From Dyadobacter flavalbus (GTDB taxonomy: Bacteria; Bacteroidota; Bacteroidia; Cytophagales; Spirosomataceae): a stretch of DNA of 64,000 nucleotides. The notes under the pieces are model-generated. The model worked only from the letters and a program-made list of their open reading frames with translations. It ran no database searches and was not told the origin of the DNA. Positions within the stretch are counted from its first letter, which is position 1, and each line of letters begins with the position of its first letter. Position numbers and translations under genes: made by a program. Shown piece by piece: positions 25,086-34,010 of the stretch. The stretch is from positions 62,001 to 126,000 of the forward strand of contig NZ_VBSN01000073.1 in assembly GCF_006149045.1 (NCBI RefSeq), in the 5' to 3' direction.

Positions 25086-26636
25086 CTAGAATGTCGTTCC
25101 GATTGTCAGCATTACATTGACCGGCTTGTTCGTGATTTCCACAGAAGAATAGTCCTGCGCATTAGCAAGCGCATAAGGCGTAAATGCTGTTTTGTAAGTT
25201 AAAAGCGTCCCGGTAAGATCTGCAAAAAACCGGCTTCCCCTTACGCCTACTCCGGCTGAGAACAACAGTTTTTGTCTGTTCAAACCGTCTGTTCTTGAAT
25301 AAGGGTCACCTAGGTAAGCAGCTCCTGCCCTTGCCCGGAACATATTCATGCGATATTCACCGCCAATCCGGAAATTTGCCGTGTTCCTGTATGTATCTTT
25401 AATTTCAGCTTTTGTCTCATTTTTAAATGCCTCATTGCTTGTGCTGCTGAGGTAATTGGTGTTGGCACCCATTCCGGCATAACCGACATACTCCACAGAA
25501 CCGGTAATAAAGCCTTTGTCCTGAAAAAAGAAAGTTGCTCCGAAGTTTCCTCTGAATGGACTTGTCAGTGAATAAACAAAGTCATTCGGCGCAATCGGCA
25601 GGCTCGTATAAGGCGGCGTGATCAAGTCTCCGTCCGGCCCTGTTACCTTATTATCAACAAACTGCGCACTGACATTCTGATTGAAAGTTTCCTTGATCGA
25701 CGTAAATGTCGGGCTTGTCAGCACACCGCCGATCTGAACAAACGGATTAATTTTGTAAATAACCCCAAGCGCTACATTGATACCATTTCCCGTAACCGTA
25801 AGACTTTCATCCTGCTGCGTGGAAACAAGTTCCGGACTGTCTGCATAACTATCCTGAAAAGTCCGCGTGTACTTGTATCGCAAGCGGCTGAATCCGAGCG
25901 TAGCACCAATGTAAAATTTGTCATTGTAATTCCCTGCGTAGGCGATGTTCCATTGTGTATTCGCACCCGTCGCACTGTACGTTCCGAACTGATCCACAAC
26001 ACTGTTTTTATCCAGCGGGGCATAAGGCGGTCCTGTTGAACTTGTAGGGTTAATCAGATACATTTGATAATAAGCCGAAGGCAAGGAATAGGCAACCGGG
26101 CCGCCTTTGGCCGGATCGCTTTCAAAATCGGTTTCAAGCTGCGAAACCGTTGTGCCGTCCGCATTTACATTCTCAATGACCTGATCAAGGTATGCGCTGC
26201 GGTTATTCAATCCCGAAAAATTGTATTTATCTTGAAAAGTCTGCTGACGTGAAAATGAAATCCCCAAAGACGACCCTTTCCATTTTCTCTGAAAACCGGG
26301 CTGGCTGGCAATGACAAGCGAAGCCTGCGCAATGTTGAAATTGCTTTTACCGGATGACTGGGTATCATCAATGTAACGGGTTTTATTATTAATGCTTGTA
26401 ACTGCCGGACTGACAGTCAACTCGGATCTGTTATAAAATCCCAGACCTGCCGGATTGCCGTGGATAACGCTGGGGTCCCCACCCAAAGCGGCATGATTTC
26501 CGCCCAGTGCCTGAAACCGGGCCGATCCTGTCAGATTGCTTTCAGAATATCTCAAAGCATCCGATGCATATTGTCCGAAAACGGATGAAGAAGCACACAG
26601 GGCACAAACTACCGCCCACATAGATTGTTTTGTCAT
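25086..26636 (-). CDS. Outer-membrane transport protein, OmpP1/FadL/TodX-like
   Basis: 516 residues from ATG at 26636, with signal peptide MTKQSMWAVVCALCASSSVFGQ. The mature N-terminus YASDALRYSESNLTGSARFQALGGNHAALGGDPSVIHGNPAGLGF is the family signature: an N-terminal plug followed by a beta-barrel. Aromatic-ended beta strands continue to the C-terminus (VNVMLTIGTTF, ending in Phe as barrel proteins do). FadL-type proteins import hydrophobic compounds such as long-chain fatty acids or aromatic hydrocarbons; the substrate here is unknown. It is convergent with aroK. Confidence 0.85.
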   Translation of the reverse strand: MTKQSMWAVVCALCASSSVFGQYASDALRYSESNLTGSARFQALGGNHAALGGDPSVIHGNPAGLGFYNRSELTVSPAVTSINNKTRYIDDTQSSGKSNFNIAQASLVIASQPGFQRKWKGSSLGISFSRQQTFQDKYNFSGLNNRSAYLDQVIENVNADGTTVSQLETDFESDPAKGGPVAYSLPSAYYQMYLINPTSSTGPPYAPLDKNSVVDQFGTYSATGANTQWNIAYAGNYNDKFYIGATLGFSRLRYKYTRTFQDSYADSPELVSTQQDESLTVTGNGINVALGVIYKINPFVQIGGVLTSPTFTSIKETFNQNVSAQFVDNKVTGPDGDLITPPYTSLPIAPNDFVYSLTSPFRGNFGATFFFQDKGFITGSVEYVGYAGMGANTNYLSSTSNEAFKNETKAEIKDTYRNTANFRIGGEYRMNMFRARAGAAYLGDPYSRTDGLNRQKLLFSAGVGVRGSRFFADLTGTLLTYKTAFTPYALANAQDYSSVEITNKPVNVMLTIGTTF

Positions 26637-26682
26637 GGATATATAATGTTCGCTAACCTTTGAATTCAACATTTAATAAACG

Positions 26683-26712
26683 AAAAACCCTGCAAGACTT
26701 TGCAGGGTTTTT
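26683..26712 (-). terminator. Terminator of the Gly/Tyr/Ser-rich lipoprotein gene
   Basis: A perfect 13-bp stem (AAAAACCCTGCAA, 26683-26695, with 26700-26712) has loop GACT and a T run on the minus strand. It lies 37 bp beyond the stop codon. Confidence 0.85.
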
Positions 26713-26748
26713 ATATTAATTCTGTGCCTGATCAATCAATCCGGATGA

Positions 26749-28080
26749 TTATCTCGGACCTCTTGAAGAAGAACGGGTTGCTCCGCCGCCACCGCCACCG
26801 CCAGACGGTGCACTGTAGCTTCTGGATGGAGCACTGTAACTTGGTGCACTGTATGAACGGCTTGGTGCGCTGTACGATTCTGAGCCTCTGCTGCTAGGAG
26901 TTGAATAACTACGTGCAGGTGCTGAATAATCAGACTGACTTCTTGACGGTGAATTGTAAGATGGCGAACTGTATGAGTTTGCTCCTCTTGACGAACGCGG
27001 GCTTGCATAGCTGCCGGAAGTTACACCATCCGAAGAATAGCTGCTTGCGTTGGCCGAACGCGGACGTGAATAGTAAACATTGTTGCCCTGGTTTTCACCT
27101 CTTGAACTGTAAGAAGACGTTCCGCTTGTTCTTCCGTTTGCATCAGATAAACTGCTTCTTCCGTAAGATCTCGAAGACCTTGGTGAAGAATACGTATCGT
27201 TTGCAGAAATTGCATTTGCTGCTCTGCGACCGGTACGGCCTTCCGTTACAGGAGTAGAATTTGATTTTGATCTGGACGAGTTTACAAAATTCGAATTGTA
27301 GCTGTCACGGTTTCTTGAGCTGTTACCGGAAGCAATTCTTGGTCCGGAAGTTCTTGCAAGTCCTTGTCTTTCGTAATTGTTATTTACAACTACAACCGGA
27401 CGGCTGTAAGCCCATGGATTGTATCCGTAACCGCCATAATAGCTGTCATACATTCCGTAACCGTACAAGCTGTTGTAACCCCAGGGGCTATAACCAAATG
27501 AATTATATCCGAAGGGATCATAACCGTATCCCAGCATACTTCCGTAGCCCAGCATTCCGCCGTACCCCATTCCCATCATGCTGCCGTAGCCCCATGGCGA
27601 ATAGCCGAGCATCATCGGGTTCATGCCGAATCCCATATAAGGACGCATTCTGAACATGCTTCCAAGACCGAACTGAAGTCCGAAATTCATTCCGCTGCCG
27701 GGCCAGTAAGAACCCAAGCCGCCGTAGCCATAAGGATTTGCAAATGAATTGGCCTGGTTATAACCGTCTACAAAACCGGCATTGTAACCGACATCATTGG
27801 AAACGTTGCGTTTTACAGAGCGGGAAGAAAGGTAAGAATCATCATAATAATCGCTGGTTCCTGTAGCTTCCTCATCTCCGGTATAAGTATAATCCGGATT
27901 GTCACTGCGGGATATTTCTTGATCTGCACTGCGGTCTCTTGACACTAATCCGGTACCGGCATTTCCACCATAAAGTGGATCATATCCGCCTGAACGTGAC
28001 ATATTTTGAGTCGATGTACATCCCCAAGCTCCCACCAACACCAGCAAAGAAAAATATTTTGCTTTATTGAACATCGTCAT
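26749..28080 (-). CDS. Low-complexity Gly/Tyr/Ser-rich lipoprotein
   Basis: 443 residues. The lipoprotein signal ends in LVGAWGC, with Cys21 as the lipid attachment site. The centre (about 110-230) is rich in Gly, Tyr, Met, Phe and Trp (repeated GYG, LGYGSM, GYSPWGYN, YGGYGYNPW). The C-terminal third is Ser/Arg/Tyr repeats of SYSAPSRSYSAPS type, then a Gly run and SSSRGPR. No known domain is recognised; such sequences suggest a flexible, sticky or phase-separating envelope protein, but function is unknown. It is monocistronic, divergent from proS, and compositionally unlike its neighbours. Confidence 0.75.
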   Translation of the reverse strand: MTMFNKAKYFSLLVLVGAWGCTSTQNMSRSGGYDPLYGGNAGTGLVSRDRSADQEISRSDNPDYTYTGDEEATGTSDYYDDSYLSSRSVKRNVSNDVGYNAGFVDGYNQANSFANPYGYGGLGSYWPGSGMNFGLQFGLGSMFRMRPYMGFGMNPMMLGYSPWGYGSMMGMGYGGMLGYGSMLGYGYDPFGYNSFGYSPWGYNSLYGYGMYDSYYGGYGYNPWAYSRPVVVVNNNYERQGLARTSGPRIASGNSSRNRDSYNSNFVNSSRSKSNSTPVTEGRTGRRAANAISANDTYSSPRSSRSYGRSSLSDANGRTSGTSSYSSRGENQGNNVYYSRPRSANASSYSSDGVTSGSYASPRSSRGANSYSSPSYNSPSRSQSDYSAPARSYSTPSSRGSESYSAPSRSYSAPSYSAPSRSYSAPSGGGGGGGATRSSSRGPR

Positions 28081-28188
28081 GGCTTTAAAGGATTAAAAAG
28101 TTTGATGCTAATATATATAAAATTTTTATTCCAAGTACTAAGTAAACATGCACTATAATACATTAATTCCAATTCTGACATAAAAAAC

Positions 28189-28196
28189 TATCTTTG
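28189..28196 (+). promoter_or_regulatory. -7 box of proS
   Basis: TATCTTTG is a full TAnnTTTG match 66 bp before the ATG at 28263. It overlaps an upstream in-frame TTG (28194), which therefore cannot be the translation start. Confidence 0.5.
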
Positions 28197-28262
28197 CTAC
28201 TTCAAGAATATGAGGTTCTGTTTAACGATATACTCCTTTTCATTTATAAAATAATCCTACGA

Positions 28263-29738
28263 ATGAGTAAAGCCTTACCAACCCGAAGTGAAAATTACTC
28301 CGAATGGTACAATGAATTAGTAAAAAGAGCCGATCTGGCCGAGAACTCCCCTGTAAGAGGCTGCATGGTGATCAAACCGTACGGCTATTCGATCTGGGAA
28401 AAAATGCAGCGCGCACTGGATGACATGTTCAAGGAAACCGGGCACACCAATGCCTATTTTCCTTTGTTCATACCCAAGTCATACCTGAGTAAAGAAGCCT
28501 CACATGTGGAAGGATTCGCCAAGGAATGTGCTGTCGTTACCCATTACAGGTTAAAAAATGATCCCGACGGAAAAGGCGTCATTGTAGACCCGGAGGCCAA
28601 GCTCGAAGAAGAACTGATCGTCAGGCCGACTTCTGAAACGGTGATATGGAGTACGTACAAGAACTGGATCCAGTCGTATCGGGATCTGCCGCTGCTGATC
28701 AACCAGTGGGCAAATGTGGTTCGCTGGGAAATGCGGACGCGTCTGTTTCTGCGTACTGCCGAATTTCTGTGGCAGGAAGGCCATACAGCGCACGCTACTT
28801 CGGCCGAGGCCATTGCCGAGACCAGACAAATGCTGGATATATACGCACAGTTTGCAGAAGAATGGATGGCCGTGCCGGTTATTAAAGGTGTGAAATCACC
28901 AAACGAACGGTTTGCCGGCGCTGTGGATACTTACTGTATTGAAGCTTTGATGCAGGACGGCAAAGCGTTGCAGGCGGGAACTTCGCATTTTCTCGGACAG
29001 AATTTTGCCAATGCATTCGATGTAAAATTTCAGGACAAAGACGGCAAACTGGAATACGTCTGGGGAACTTCATGGGGCGTGAGTACCCGGCTAATGGGTG
29101 CCCTGATTATGGCGCATTCGGATGACAGCGGTCTTGTGTTGCCGCCAAAGCTCGCACCGATCCAGGTTGTGATTGTACCGATTTACAGGAATGACGAACA
29201 GCTGGAACTCATTTCAGGAAAAGTAAGTGAAATCGTAAAAGAACTGAAAAAAATGGGCATCAGCGTGAAATACGATAACAGCGATGCTTACAAGCCCGGT
29301 TATAAATTTGCTGAATACGAATTGAAAGGAGTTCCGGTACGTCTTGCAATGGGCGCTCGCGATCTGGAAAACGGCACCATTGAAGTAGCGAGAAGAGATA
29401 CTAAAACGAAAGAAACCGTACAGCTGGAAGGAATTGCAGGATACATTAGTTTGCTTCTGGACAATATTCAGGAAGCCATTTACAATAAAGCCCTGGCTTT
29501 CAGAAAGGAAAATACGACACGTGTCGACACGTTTGAAGAATTCAACCAGCTGCTGGATACCAAAGGCGGCTTTATCCTGGCGCACTGGGACGGCACTTCC
29601 GAAACCGAGGAAAAAATCAAGGAAGAAACCAAAGCAACGATCCGCTGCATTCCGCTGGATCAGGAAAAGGAAGAAGGCACATGCATTTATTCCGGAAAAC
29701 CTTCGTCCGGCCGAGTGGTTTTTGCTCGGGCATATTAA
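28263..29738 (+). CDS. proS: Prolyl-tRNA synthetase (archaeal/eukaryotic type, no editing insertion)
   Basis: Charges tRNA-Pro. The 491-residue protein is the short class: it starts [25 protein letters not shown] and has [17 protein letters not shown]. Class II motif 2 is [29 protein letters not shown], near 150-180. [17 protein letters not shown] follows, then motif 3, [24 protein letters not shown]. After the anticodon-binding domain comes a C-terminal domain with [14 protein letters not shown] zinc-domain residues and a final Tyr, as in the ProS type 3 family. The INS editing domain of typical bacterial enzymes is absent. Confidence 0.95.
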   Translation: MSKALPTRSENYSEWYNELVKRADLAENSPVRGCMVIKPYGYSIWEKMQRALDDMFKETGHTNAYFPLFIPKSYLSKEASHVEGFAKECAVVTHYRLKNDPDGKGVIVDPEAKLEEELIVRPTSETVIWSTYKNWIQSYRDLPLLINQWANVVRWEMRTRLFLRTAEFLWQEGHTAHATSAEAIAETRQMLDIYAQFAEEWMAVPVIKGVKSPNERFAGAVDTYCIEALMQDGKALQAGTSHFLGQNFANAFDVKFQDKDGKLEYVWGTSWGVSTRLMGALIMAHSDDSGLVLPPKLAPIQVVIVPIYRNDEQLELISGKVSEIVKELKKMGISVKYDNSDAYKPGYKFAEYELKGVPVRLAMGARDLENGTIEVARRDTKTKETVQLEGIAGYISLLLDNIQEAIYNKALAFRKENTTRVDTFEEFNQLLDTKGGFILAHWDGTSETEEKIKEETKATIRCIPLDQEKEEGTCIYSGKPSSGRVVFARAY

Positions 29739-29757
29739 TTTTAAATAACCGGTACAA

Positions 29758-29790
29758 GGTCCTGCAAAATTCCGGAGCAGGACCATTTTT
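29758..29790 (+). terminator. Terminator of proS
   Basis: GGTCCTGC (29758-29765) pairs with GCAGGACC (29777-29784), followed by ATTTTT. It lies 19 bp after the stop and 22 bp before the next gene, so the FKBP gene may partly depend on read-through or on a promoter I cannot identify. Confidence 0.7.
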
Positions 29791-29812
29791 CTAACCATTA
29801 AGTTTTAATACA

Positions 29813-30244
29813 ATGAAGCAGGCGAAATCAGGCGATAATGTGCAGGTCCATTATAAAGGGACTTTGCCGGACGGACAACTTTTTGATTCATCTGAAGGAC
29901 GCGACCCTCTGGATTTTCAGCTTGGAAGCGGTCAGGTGATCAAAGGATTTGATGACGGAGTTACCGGTATGGAGATCGGCGACAAGAAAACCATTCATAT
30001 ACCGAATGCCGAAGCATACGGCCCGGTAAATGAAGATATGATTATTCATTTCGACAGGAAACAGATTCCTGCTGAAATTCCTCTGGAAATTGGCAGTACG
30101 TTAAACATGCACCAGGAAGGGAACGGCCAGGTTATTCCGGTGATTATCCGCGAAGTAACAGAAGATACAGTCGTGCTGGATGCAAACCATCCGCTTGCAG
30201 GACAGGATCTTATCTTTGAACTGGAACTTGTAGGAATCAGATAA
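29813..30244 (+). CDS. FKBP-type peptidyl-prolyl isomerase, SlyD-like
   Basis: This 143-residue cytoplasmic protein has an FKBP core: VQVHYKGTLPDGQLFDSSEGRDPLDFQLGSGQVIKGFDDGVTGM, with an inserted IF/flap region (about 70-120) and a closing NHPLAGQDLIFELELVGI. These are all SlyD features. It catalyses proline cis-trans isomerisation and has chaperone activity. It lacks the His-rich metal-binding tail of E. coli SlyD. Confidence 0.92.
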   Translation: MKQAKSGDNVQVHYKGTLPDGQLFDSSEGRDPLDFQLGSGQVIKGFDDGVTGMEIGDKKTIHIPNAEAYGPVNEDMIIHFDRKQIPAEIPLEIGSTLNMHQEGNGQVIPVIIREVTEDTVVLDANHPLAGQDLIFELELVGIR

Positions 30245-30264
30245 ACTTCGGATTACATGCAATG

Positions 30265-30300
30265 AAAAGGCGTTTGACATTACTGTCAAACGCCTTTTTT
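30265..30300. terminator. Bidirectional terminator
   Basis: A perfect 15-bp stem (30265-30279 with 30284-30298, AAAAGGCGTTTGACA) has loop TTAC and a T run on the plus strand. The stop codon of the convergent AlbA_2 gene touches the end of the stem. Confidence 0.88.
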
Positions 30301-30928
30301 ATTCTGCCCATTTCAGACTGAACGTCTCGGGCTTCTTCGGGGAAATTTTCAGTAAAATCTGTCTGGCAGCAAGATCATGAAGCATTTTCTCCGCTCTTTT
30401 TTCTGAAATATTAATGATCCTGGAAAAGACCTTGGCCGTAATCGAATCCGTTTCTTTCAGATAAGTCACCAGCGTTTTTACATGCCGCGAGGCGAGCAAT
30501 TTTGTCGTATCTTCGTCACTTTCTCCGTACAGCAGCAATCGCGGAATGGGCATGCTTTTGTCTTTAACCCGGATGTAAATAATCCTTTCCCGCTTTTCAT
30601 TCCTGGCATAATGCGGCTTGTCGTAACTTTCATTTACATCAATAACCAGAATTTTTCTGCCGTCCAGCATAACAGATTCTATACTGATCATAATGGCCGG
30701 CTCGATCAGTTCTGCAGTTGCCTTTTCCAGCTTCTGCAGCTCTTTCAGTTCTGACGTCACACCTGAAATGGTGCCGTTGTCTGATACGCCTACGATTAAA
30801 GTACCTCCTGATGTATTGGCAAAAGATACAATCGTCTTGGCTATTTTAAACGGGCTGTCAATGGTTTTTTTAAACTCGGTTGTAAGCCCTTCTCCCTGTT
30901 TTATTGTTTGAACGATGTCTTTAATCAT
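30299..30928 (-). CDS. AlbA_2 (Schlafen-type) domain ATP-binding protein
   Basis: 209 residues. The N-terminal AlbA_2 domain (about 12-125) has EFKKTIDSPFKIAKTIVSFANTSGGTLIVGVSDNGTISGV, VLMDGRKILVIDVNES-like sequence and ERIIYIRVKDKSM. A C-terminal winged-helix-like part (about 145-200, ITAKVFSRIINISEKRAEKMLHDLAARQIL) follows. Such proteins are found as putative regulators or nucleic-acid-binding factors. The gene starts 4 bp after dprA in the same direction, so it is probably co-expressed with DNA-processing functions. Confidence 0.82.
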   Translation of the reverse strand: MIKDIVQTIKQGEGLTTEFKKTIDSPFKIAKTIVSFANTSGGTLIVGVSDNGTISGVTSELKELQKLEKATAELIEPAIMISIESVMLDGRKILVIDVNESYDKPHYARNEKRERIIYIRVKDKSMPIPRLLLYGESDEDTTKLLASRHVKTLVTYLKETDSITAKVFSRIINISEKRAEKMLHDLAARQILLKISPKKPETFSLKWAE

Positions 30929-30932
30929 GCAT

Positions 30933-32057
30933 TTATATCAACCCGTATTTTTTGCCCGGCATGGACCGGACCATTCCCTGAAATTCCAGATTCAGCAGCA
31001 GCGTGGCCAGTTTGTTAAGATGCATTCCCGACTGCCACGACAGCTCATCGATCTGTATGGTTCCATTTTGTTTTAAAAGTGCAAGTATTTGCCCTTCATC
31101 CTGCGTGAATCCGTCGAAACTGACTTGCATCTGAGCCCTTTCACTGGTATTATTAATTGTTTCCATTTCATTCCAGCCCATTGCATGAGCCATGTCTGCA
31201 ACAGAAGTAAAAATGGAAGCTTTGTGATCGCGGATCAGGGCATTGCAGCCTTCGGACTGTGCACTGCCGATCATTCCCGGAACTGCGAAAACATCTCTGT
31301 GATAATTCTGCGCAAATTCCACTGTAATCAGGCTTCCGCCTTTCTTTGCAGATTCAATTACAATAATAACATCACTTAGCCCCGCAATAATTCGGTTGCG
31401 CGCAGGAAATCTCATAAAATCAGGTTTGGTGTCCAGCGCATTCTCGGTAACAAGTCCGCCGTTTTCCATCATCTCTGCCGCCGTACGCCGGTGCGAAGAT
31501 GGATAAACCACATCGAGTCCGCTTGCCATGACGCCTATTGTCGGAATATGATGCAGCAGACAAGCCCGGTGCGCAGTAATGTCCACGCCGTAGGCCAGGC
31601 CGCTCACGACAAGCGGAAAATAAGGTTGAAGTTCTTTGATAATGGCTTCCGCAGTTGCTTTTCCGTATTCGCTGATTTGCCTTGTCCCTACAATCCCGAC
31701 AGTTCTGGCTGCATTGAAATCAAAGGTCCCGCGGGAATACAAAACAACCGGCGCATCGTATAAAGGTTTCAGTCTGGATGGAAACGATGGGTCTGTAAAA
31801 AAGTGAAGAGCGGTACCGGAATCGATGCATTTGCGGTATTCTTCTTCCGCCATGTTCAGGCTGTCTCTGGCCAGGATTGCCCTTGCTACTTTTTCACCGA
31901 CACCGGGAATTTTAATCAGCTTCCTGTATGCCGACCTGAAAACTTCCGAAGCGCCACCGCAATAGCCGATAAGCTGCCGGATGGTTACAGAACCGATCCC
32001 CGGCGTGTGGATCAGCGCAAGCGTACATACCTTTTCGTTCTCCATTAATTCAGACAT
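30933..32057 (-). CDS. dprA: DNA-processing protein DprA
   Basis: Binds incoming single-stranded DNA and loads RecA in transformation. The 374-residue protein has an N-terminal HhH-like part (LIHTPGIGSVTIRQLIGYCG and KIPGVGEKVARAIL). The central Rossmann DprA domain follows (VGIVGTRQISEYGKATAEAI, VVSGLAYGVDITAHRACLL, GLDVVYPSSHR, ENAL and FPARNRIIAGLSDVIIVIESAKKGGSLIT). A C-terminal winged helix ends it (ILALLKQNGTIQIDELSWQSGM). The ATG at 32057 is preferred; 32081 is an alternative, also downstream of the promoter. Confidence 0.94.
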   Translation of the reverse strand: MSELMENEKVCTLALIHTPGIGSVTIRQLIGYCGGASEVFRSAYRKLIKIPGVGEKVARAILARDSLNMAEEEYRKCIDSGTALHFFTDPSFPSRLKPLYDAPVVLYSRGTFDFNAARTVGIVGTRQISEYGKATAEAIIKELQPYFPLVVSGLAYGVDITAHRACLLHHIPTIGVMASGLDVVYPSSHRRTAAEMMENGGLVTENALDTKPDFMRFPARNRIIAGLSDVIIVIESAKKGGSLITVEFAQNYHRDVFAVPGMIGSAQSEGCNALIRDHKASIFTSVADMAHAMGWNEMETINNTSERAQMQVSFDGFTQDEGQILALLKQNGTIQIDELSWQSGMHLNKLATLLLNLEFQGMVRSMPGKKYGLI

Positions 32058-32091
32058 GTTATAGTGTGTTGTATTTATCAAAGTTTCAATT

Positions 32092-32109
32092 CAAACGTAT
32101 AGCTATACG
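32092..32109 (-). promoter_or_regulatory. -7 box of dprA overlapping a 14-bp palindrome
   Basis: Minus-strand TACGTTTG (32099-32092) fits TAnnTTTG. It overlaps the perfect palindrome CGTATAGCTATACG at 32096-32109. A second CTATACG is at 32130-32136. This is a possible operator between divergent dprA and the GH13 gene. Confidence 0.45.
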
Positions 32110-32177
32110 AACTGGCATGTATTTTGTCACTATACGTAATAGTTTAACCTCAAAAATAACAATTATCCGCAAGGGAA

Positions 32178-34001
32178 ATGGAAAATTTACAGACTGAAGA
32201 AACGGAAACCATTCAGCAATTTGGCGGAATGGGAGCAACGTGCTATGCCGAAGGAGTTTATTACAGAGTGTGGGCGCCACATGCAGAAAGTGTTTCAGTA
32301 GTCGGTGATTTTAACGATTGGGACAAAGAAAAAAACCCGCTTAATCAGGAAGAAAACGGCATGTGGGGTGTTTTGGTGGAAAATTCAAAAGAAGGTGACG
32401 AGTACAAGTTTTTTTTGGAGACGCCATACGGTGAATTCATGAGAAACGATCCTTATGCATTGAAAATGACCAATTCATCAGGCAACTGCATCGTGTACAA
32501 CCATGCTTCGTTCAACTGGAAAGAAGACGGTTTTCAGATGCCGGGCTGGCATGAACTTGTCATTTATGAACTGCATGTAGGTACCTTTAACGTGAAAGAA
32601 AAAGATCAGGTCGGAACGTTTTATACGGCAATCGAAAGGATTCCCTATCTGAAAGACATGGGTTTCAATGCTGTTGAATTAATGCCCTGTTCTGAGTTTC
32701 CGGGATCGCGTTCATGGGGATATAACCCCGCAAACCCGTTTGCCATAGAATCCGATTACGGCGGTCCCGACGGACTGAAAGCTTTTGTACAGGCGGCGCA
32801 TGAAGCCGGACTTTCTGTTATTCTGGATGTTGTTTATAACCATTTCGGGCCGTCGGATCTGGATCTCTGGCAATTTGACGGATGGCAGGAAAATGACGGC
32901 GGCGGCATTTACTTTTACAACGACTGGCGTTCGGAAACACCGTGGGGAAATACACGCCCCGATTACGGCCGCGGCGAAGTAAGGCAGTACATTCATGACA
33001 ATGCCATGATGTGGCTGAGAGAGTACCGTGTAAACGGGCTGCGCATGGATATGGTGCCTTATATCCGGAATGTAAAAGCAGACGGCAATCCCGGCAATGA
33101 TATTCAGGAAGGGATTTCACTGATACAATGGATCAATAAAGACATCCGGGAAAATTATCCGAACTGCATCACCATTGCTGAAGACATGCATTCGCTGGAT
33201 TTCATTACCAATTCTCCTGAAAACGGCGGAATGGGTTATGGCTCGCAATGGGATGCGGAATTTGTACATACGGTCAGAGATGCCATCATTACGGCAAACG
33301 ATCAGGACAGAAACATGTTCAGCGTAGCGGAAATCATCGCCGAACGCTTTAATACAGATTCATTTCAGCGTATCATCTATACCGAATCGCACGACGAGGT
33401 TGCGAACGGCCAAGCCCGCGTTGCGGAAGAAATCGCAGACGGGGATGTAAATAACTGGTATTCCAAAAAAAGAGCTGCGCTTGGTGTGGCGCTGGTTATG
33501 ACTTCGCCCGGAATTCCCATGATTTTCCAGGGACAGCCGTTGCTGGAAGACAAATGGTTTTCAGACAGCGACCCGATTGACTGGTCAAGACTGGAAAAGT
33601 TCAGCGGATTTGCGGCATTGCACCGCGATATGATCCATCTGAGAAGAAACTGGTTTGGCGTAACAAAAGGTCTTCAGGGCCAGAACGTGCAGTTGATCCG
33701 GGTAGATAACGACAAAAAAGTAATTGTGATGCACCGCTGGGATCAGGGCGGACCCAAAGACAGCGTGGTTGTCGTCCTGAATTTCTCCATAGAAACCTTT
33801 TCGGATTATAAAGTCGGTTTCCCGAGATCCGGAAAATGGCATTTGCGCTTAAACAGCGACAATGCCCAGTATGATCCTGAATTCTCCAACATCGGTGTAT
33901 TTGACATTGAAACCATGGACGGATCGTACGACGAACTGCCGCATTATGCCTCGCTGCACATTCCGCCCTACACTGCGCTTATTTTTTCCCAGGAAGAATA
34001 A
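32178..34001 (+). CDS. GH13 alpha-glucan branching-enzyme-like protein
   Basis: 607 residues. The N-terminal CBM48/E-set domain (YRVWAPHAESVSVVGDFNDWD, 29-49) is followed by a GH13 barrel (VIYELHVGTFNVKEKDQVGTF, 128-148). Conserved regions are DVVYNHFG (217-224), GLRMDMV with nucleophile Asp291, ITIAED with acid/base Glu335, and ESHDE with Asp406. A C-terminal beta domain completes it. The combination fits 1,4-alpha-glucan branching enzymes (GlgB) or related trehalohydrolase-like GH13 members and points to glycogen or alpha-glucan metabolism. No other glycogen gene is nearby, so the exact activity is uncertain. Confidence 0.85.
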   Translation: MENLQTEETETIQQFGGMGATCYAEGVYYRVWAPHAESVSVVGDFNDWDKEKNPLNQEENGMWGVLVENSKEGDEYKFFLETPYGEFMRNDPYALKMTNSSGNCIVYNHASFNWKEDGFQMPGWHELVIYELHVGTFNVKEKDQVGTFYTAIERIPYLKDMGFNAVELMPCSEFPGSRSWGYNPANPFAIESDYGGPDGLKAFVQAAHEAGLSVILDVVYNHFGPSDLDLWQFDGWQENDGGGIYFYNDWRSETPWGNTRPDYGRGEVRQYIHDNAMMWLREYRVNGLRMDMVPYIRNVKADGNPGNDIQEGISLIQWINKDIRENYPNCITIAEDMHSLDFITNSPENGGMGYGSQWDAEFVHTVRDAIITANDQDRNMFSVAEIIAERFNTDSFQRIIYTESHDEVANGQARVAEEIADGDVNNWYSKKRAALGVALVMTSPGIPMIFQGQPLLEDKWFSDSDPIDWSRLEKFSGFAALHRDMIHLRRNWFGVTKGLQGQNVQLIRVDNDKKVIVMHRWDQGGPKDSVVVVLNFSIETFSDYKVGFPRSGKWHLRLNSDNAQYDPEFSNIGVFDIETMDGSYDELPHYASLHIPPYTALIFSQEE

Positions 34002-34010
34002 GCAAAGCAG

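Noticed and set aside
26749-27300. Repeated SYSAPSRS-coding DNA as a possible CRISPR or tandem-repeat array
   Set aside because: The repeats are in phase with the lipoprotein reading frame, are degenerate at the DNA level and have no spacer pattern.
29758-30300. Possible small RNA between proS and the AlbA_2 gene
   Set aside because: The two hairpins are ordinary terminators of proS and of the FKBP gene, and the sequence between them is fully explained by the FKBP coding region.
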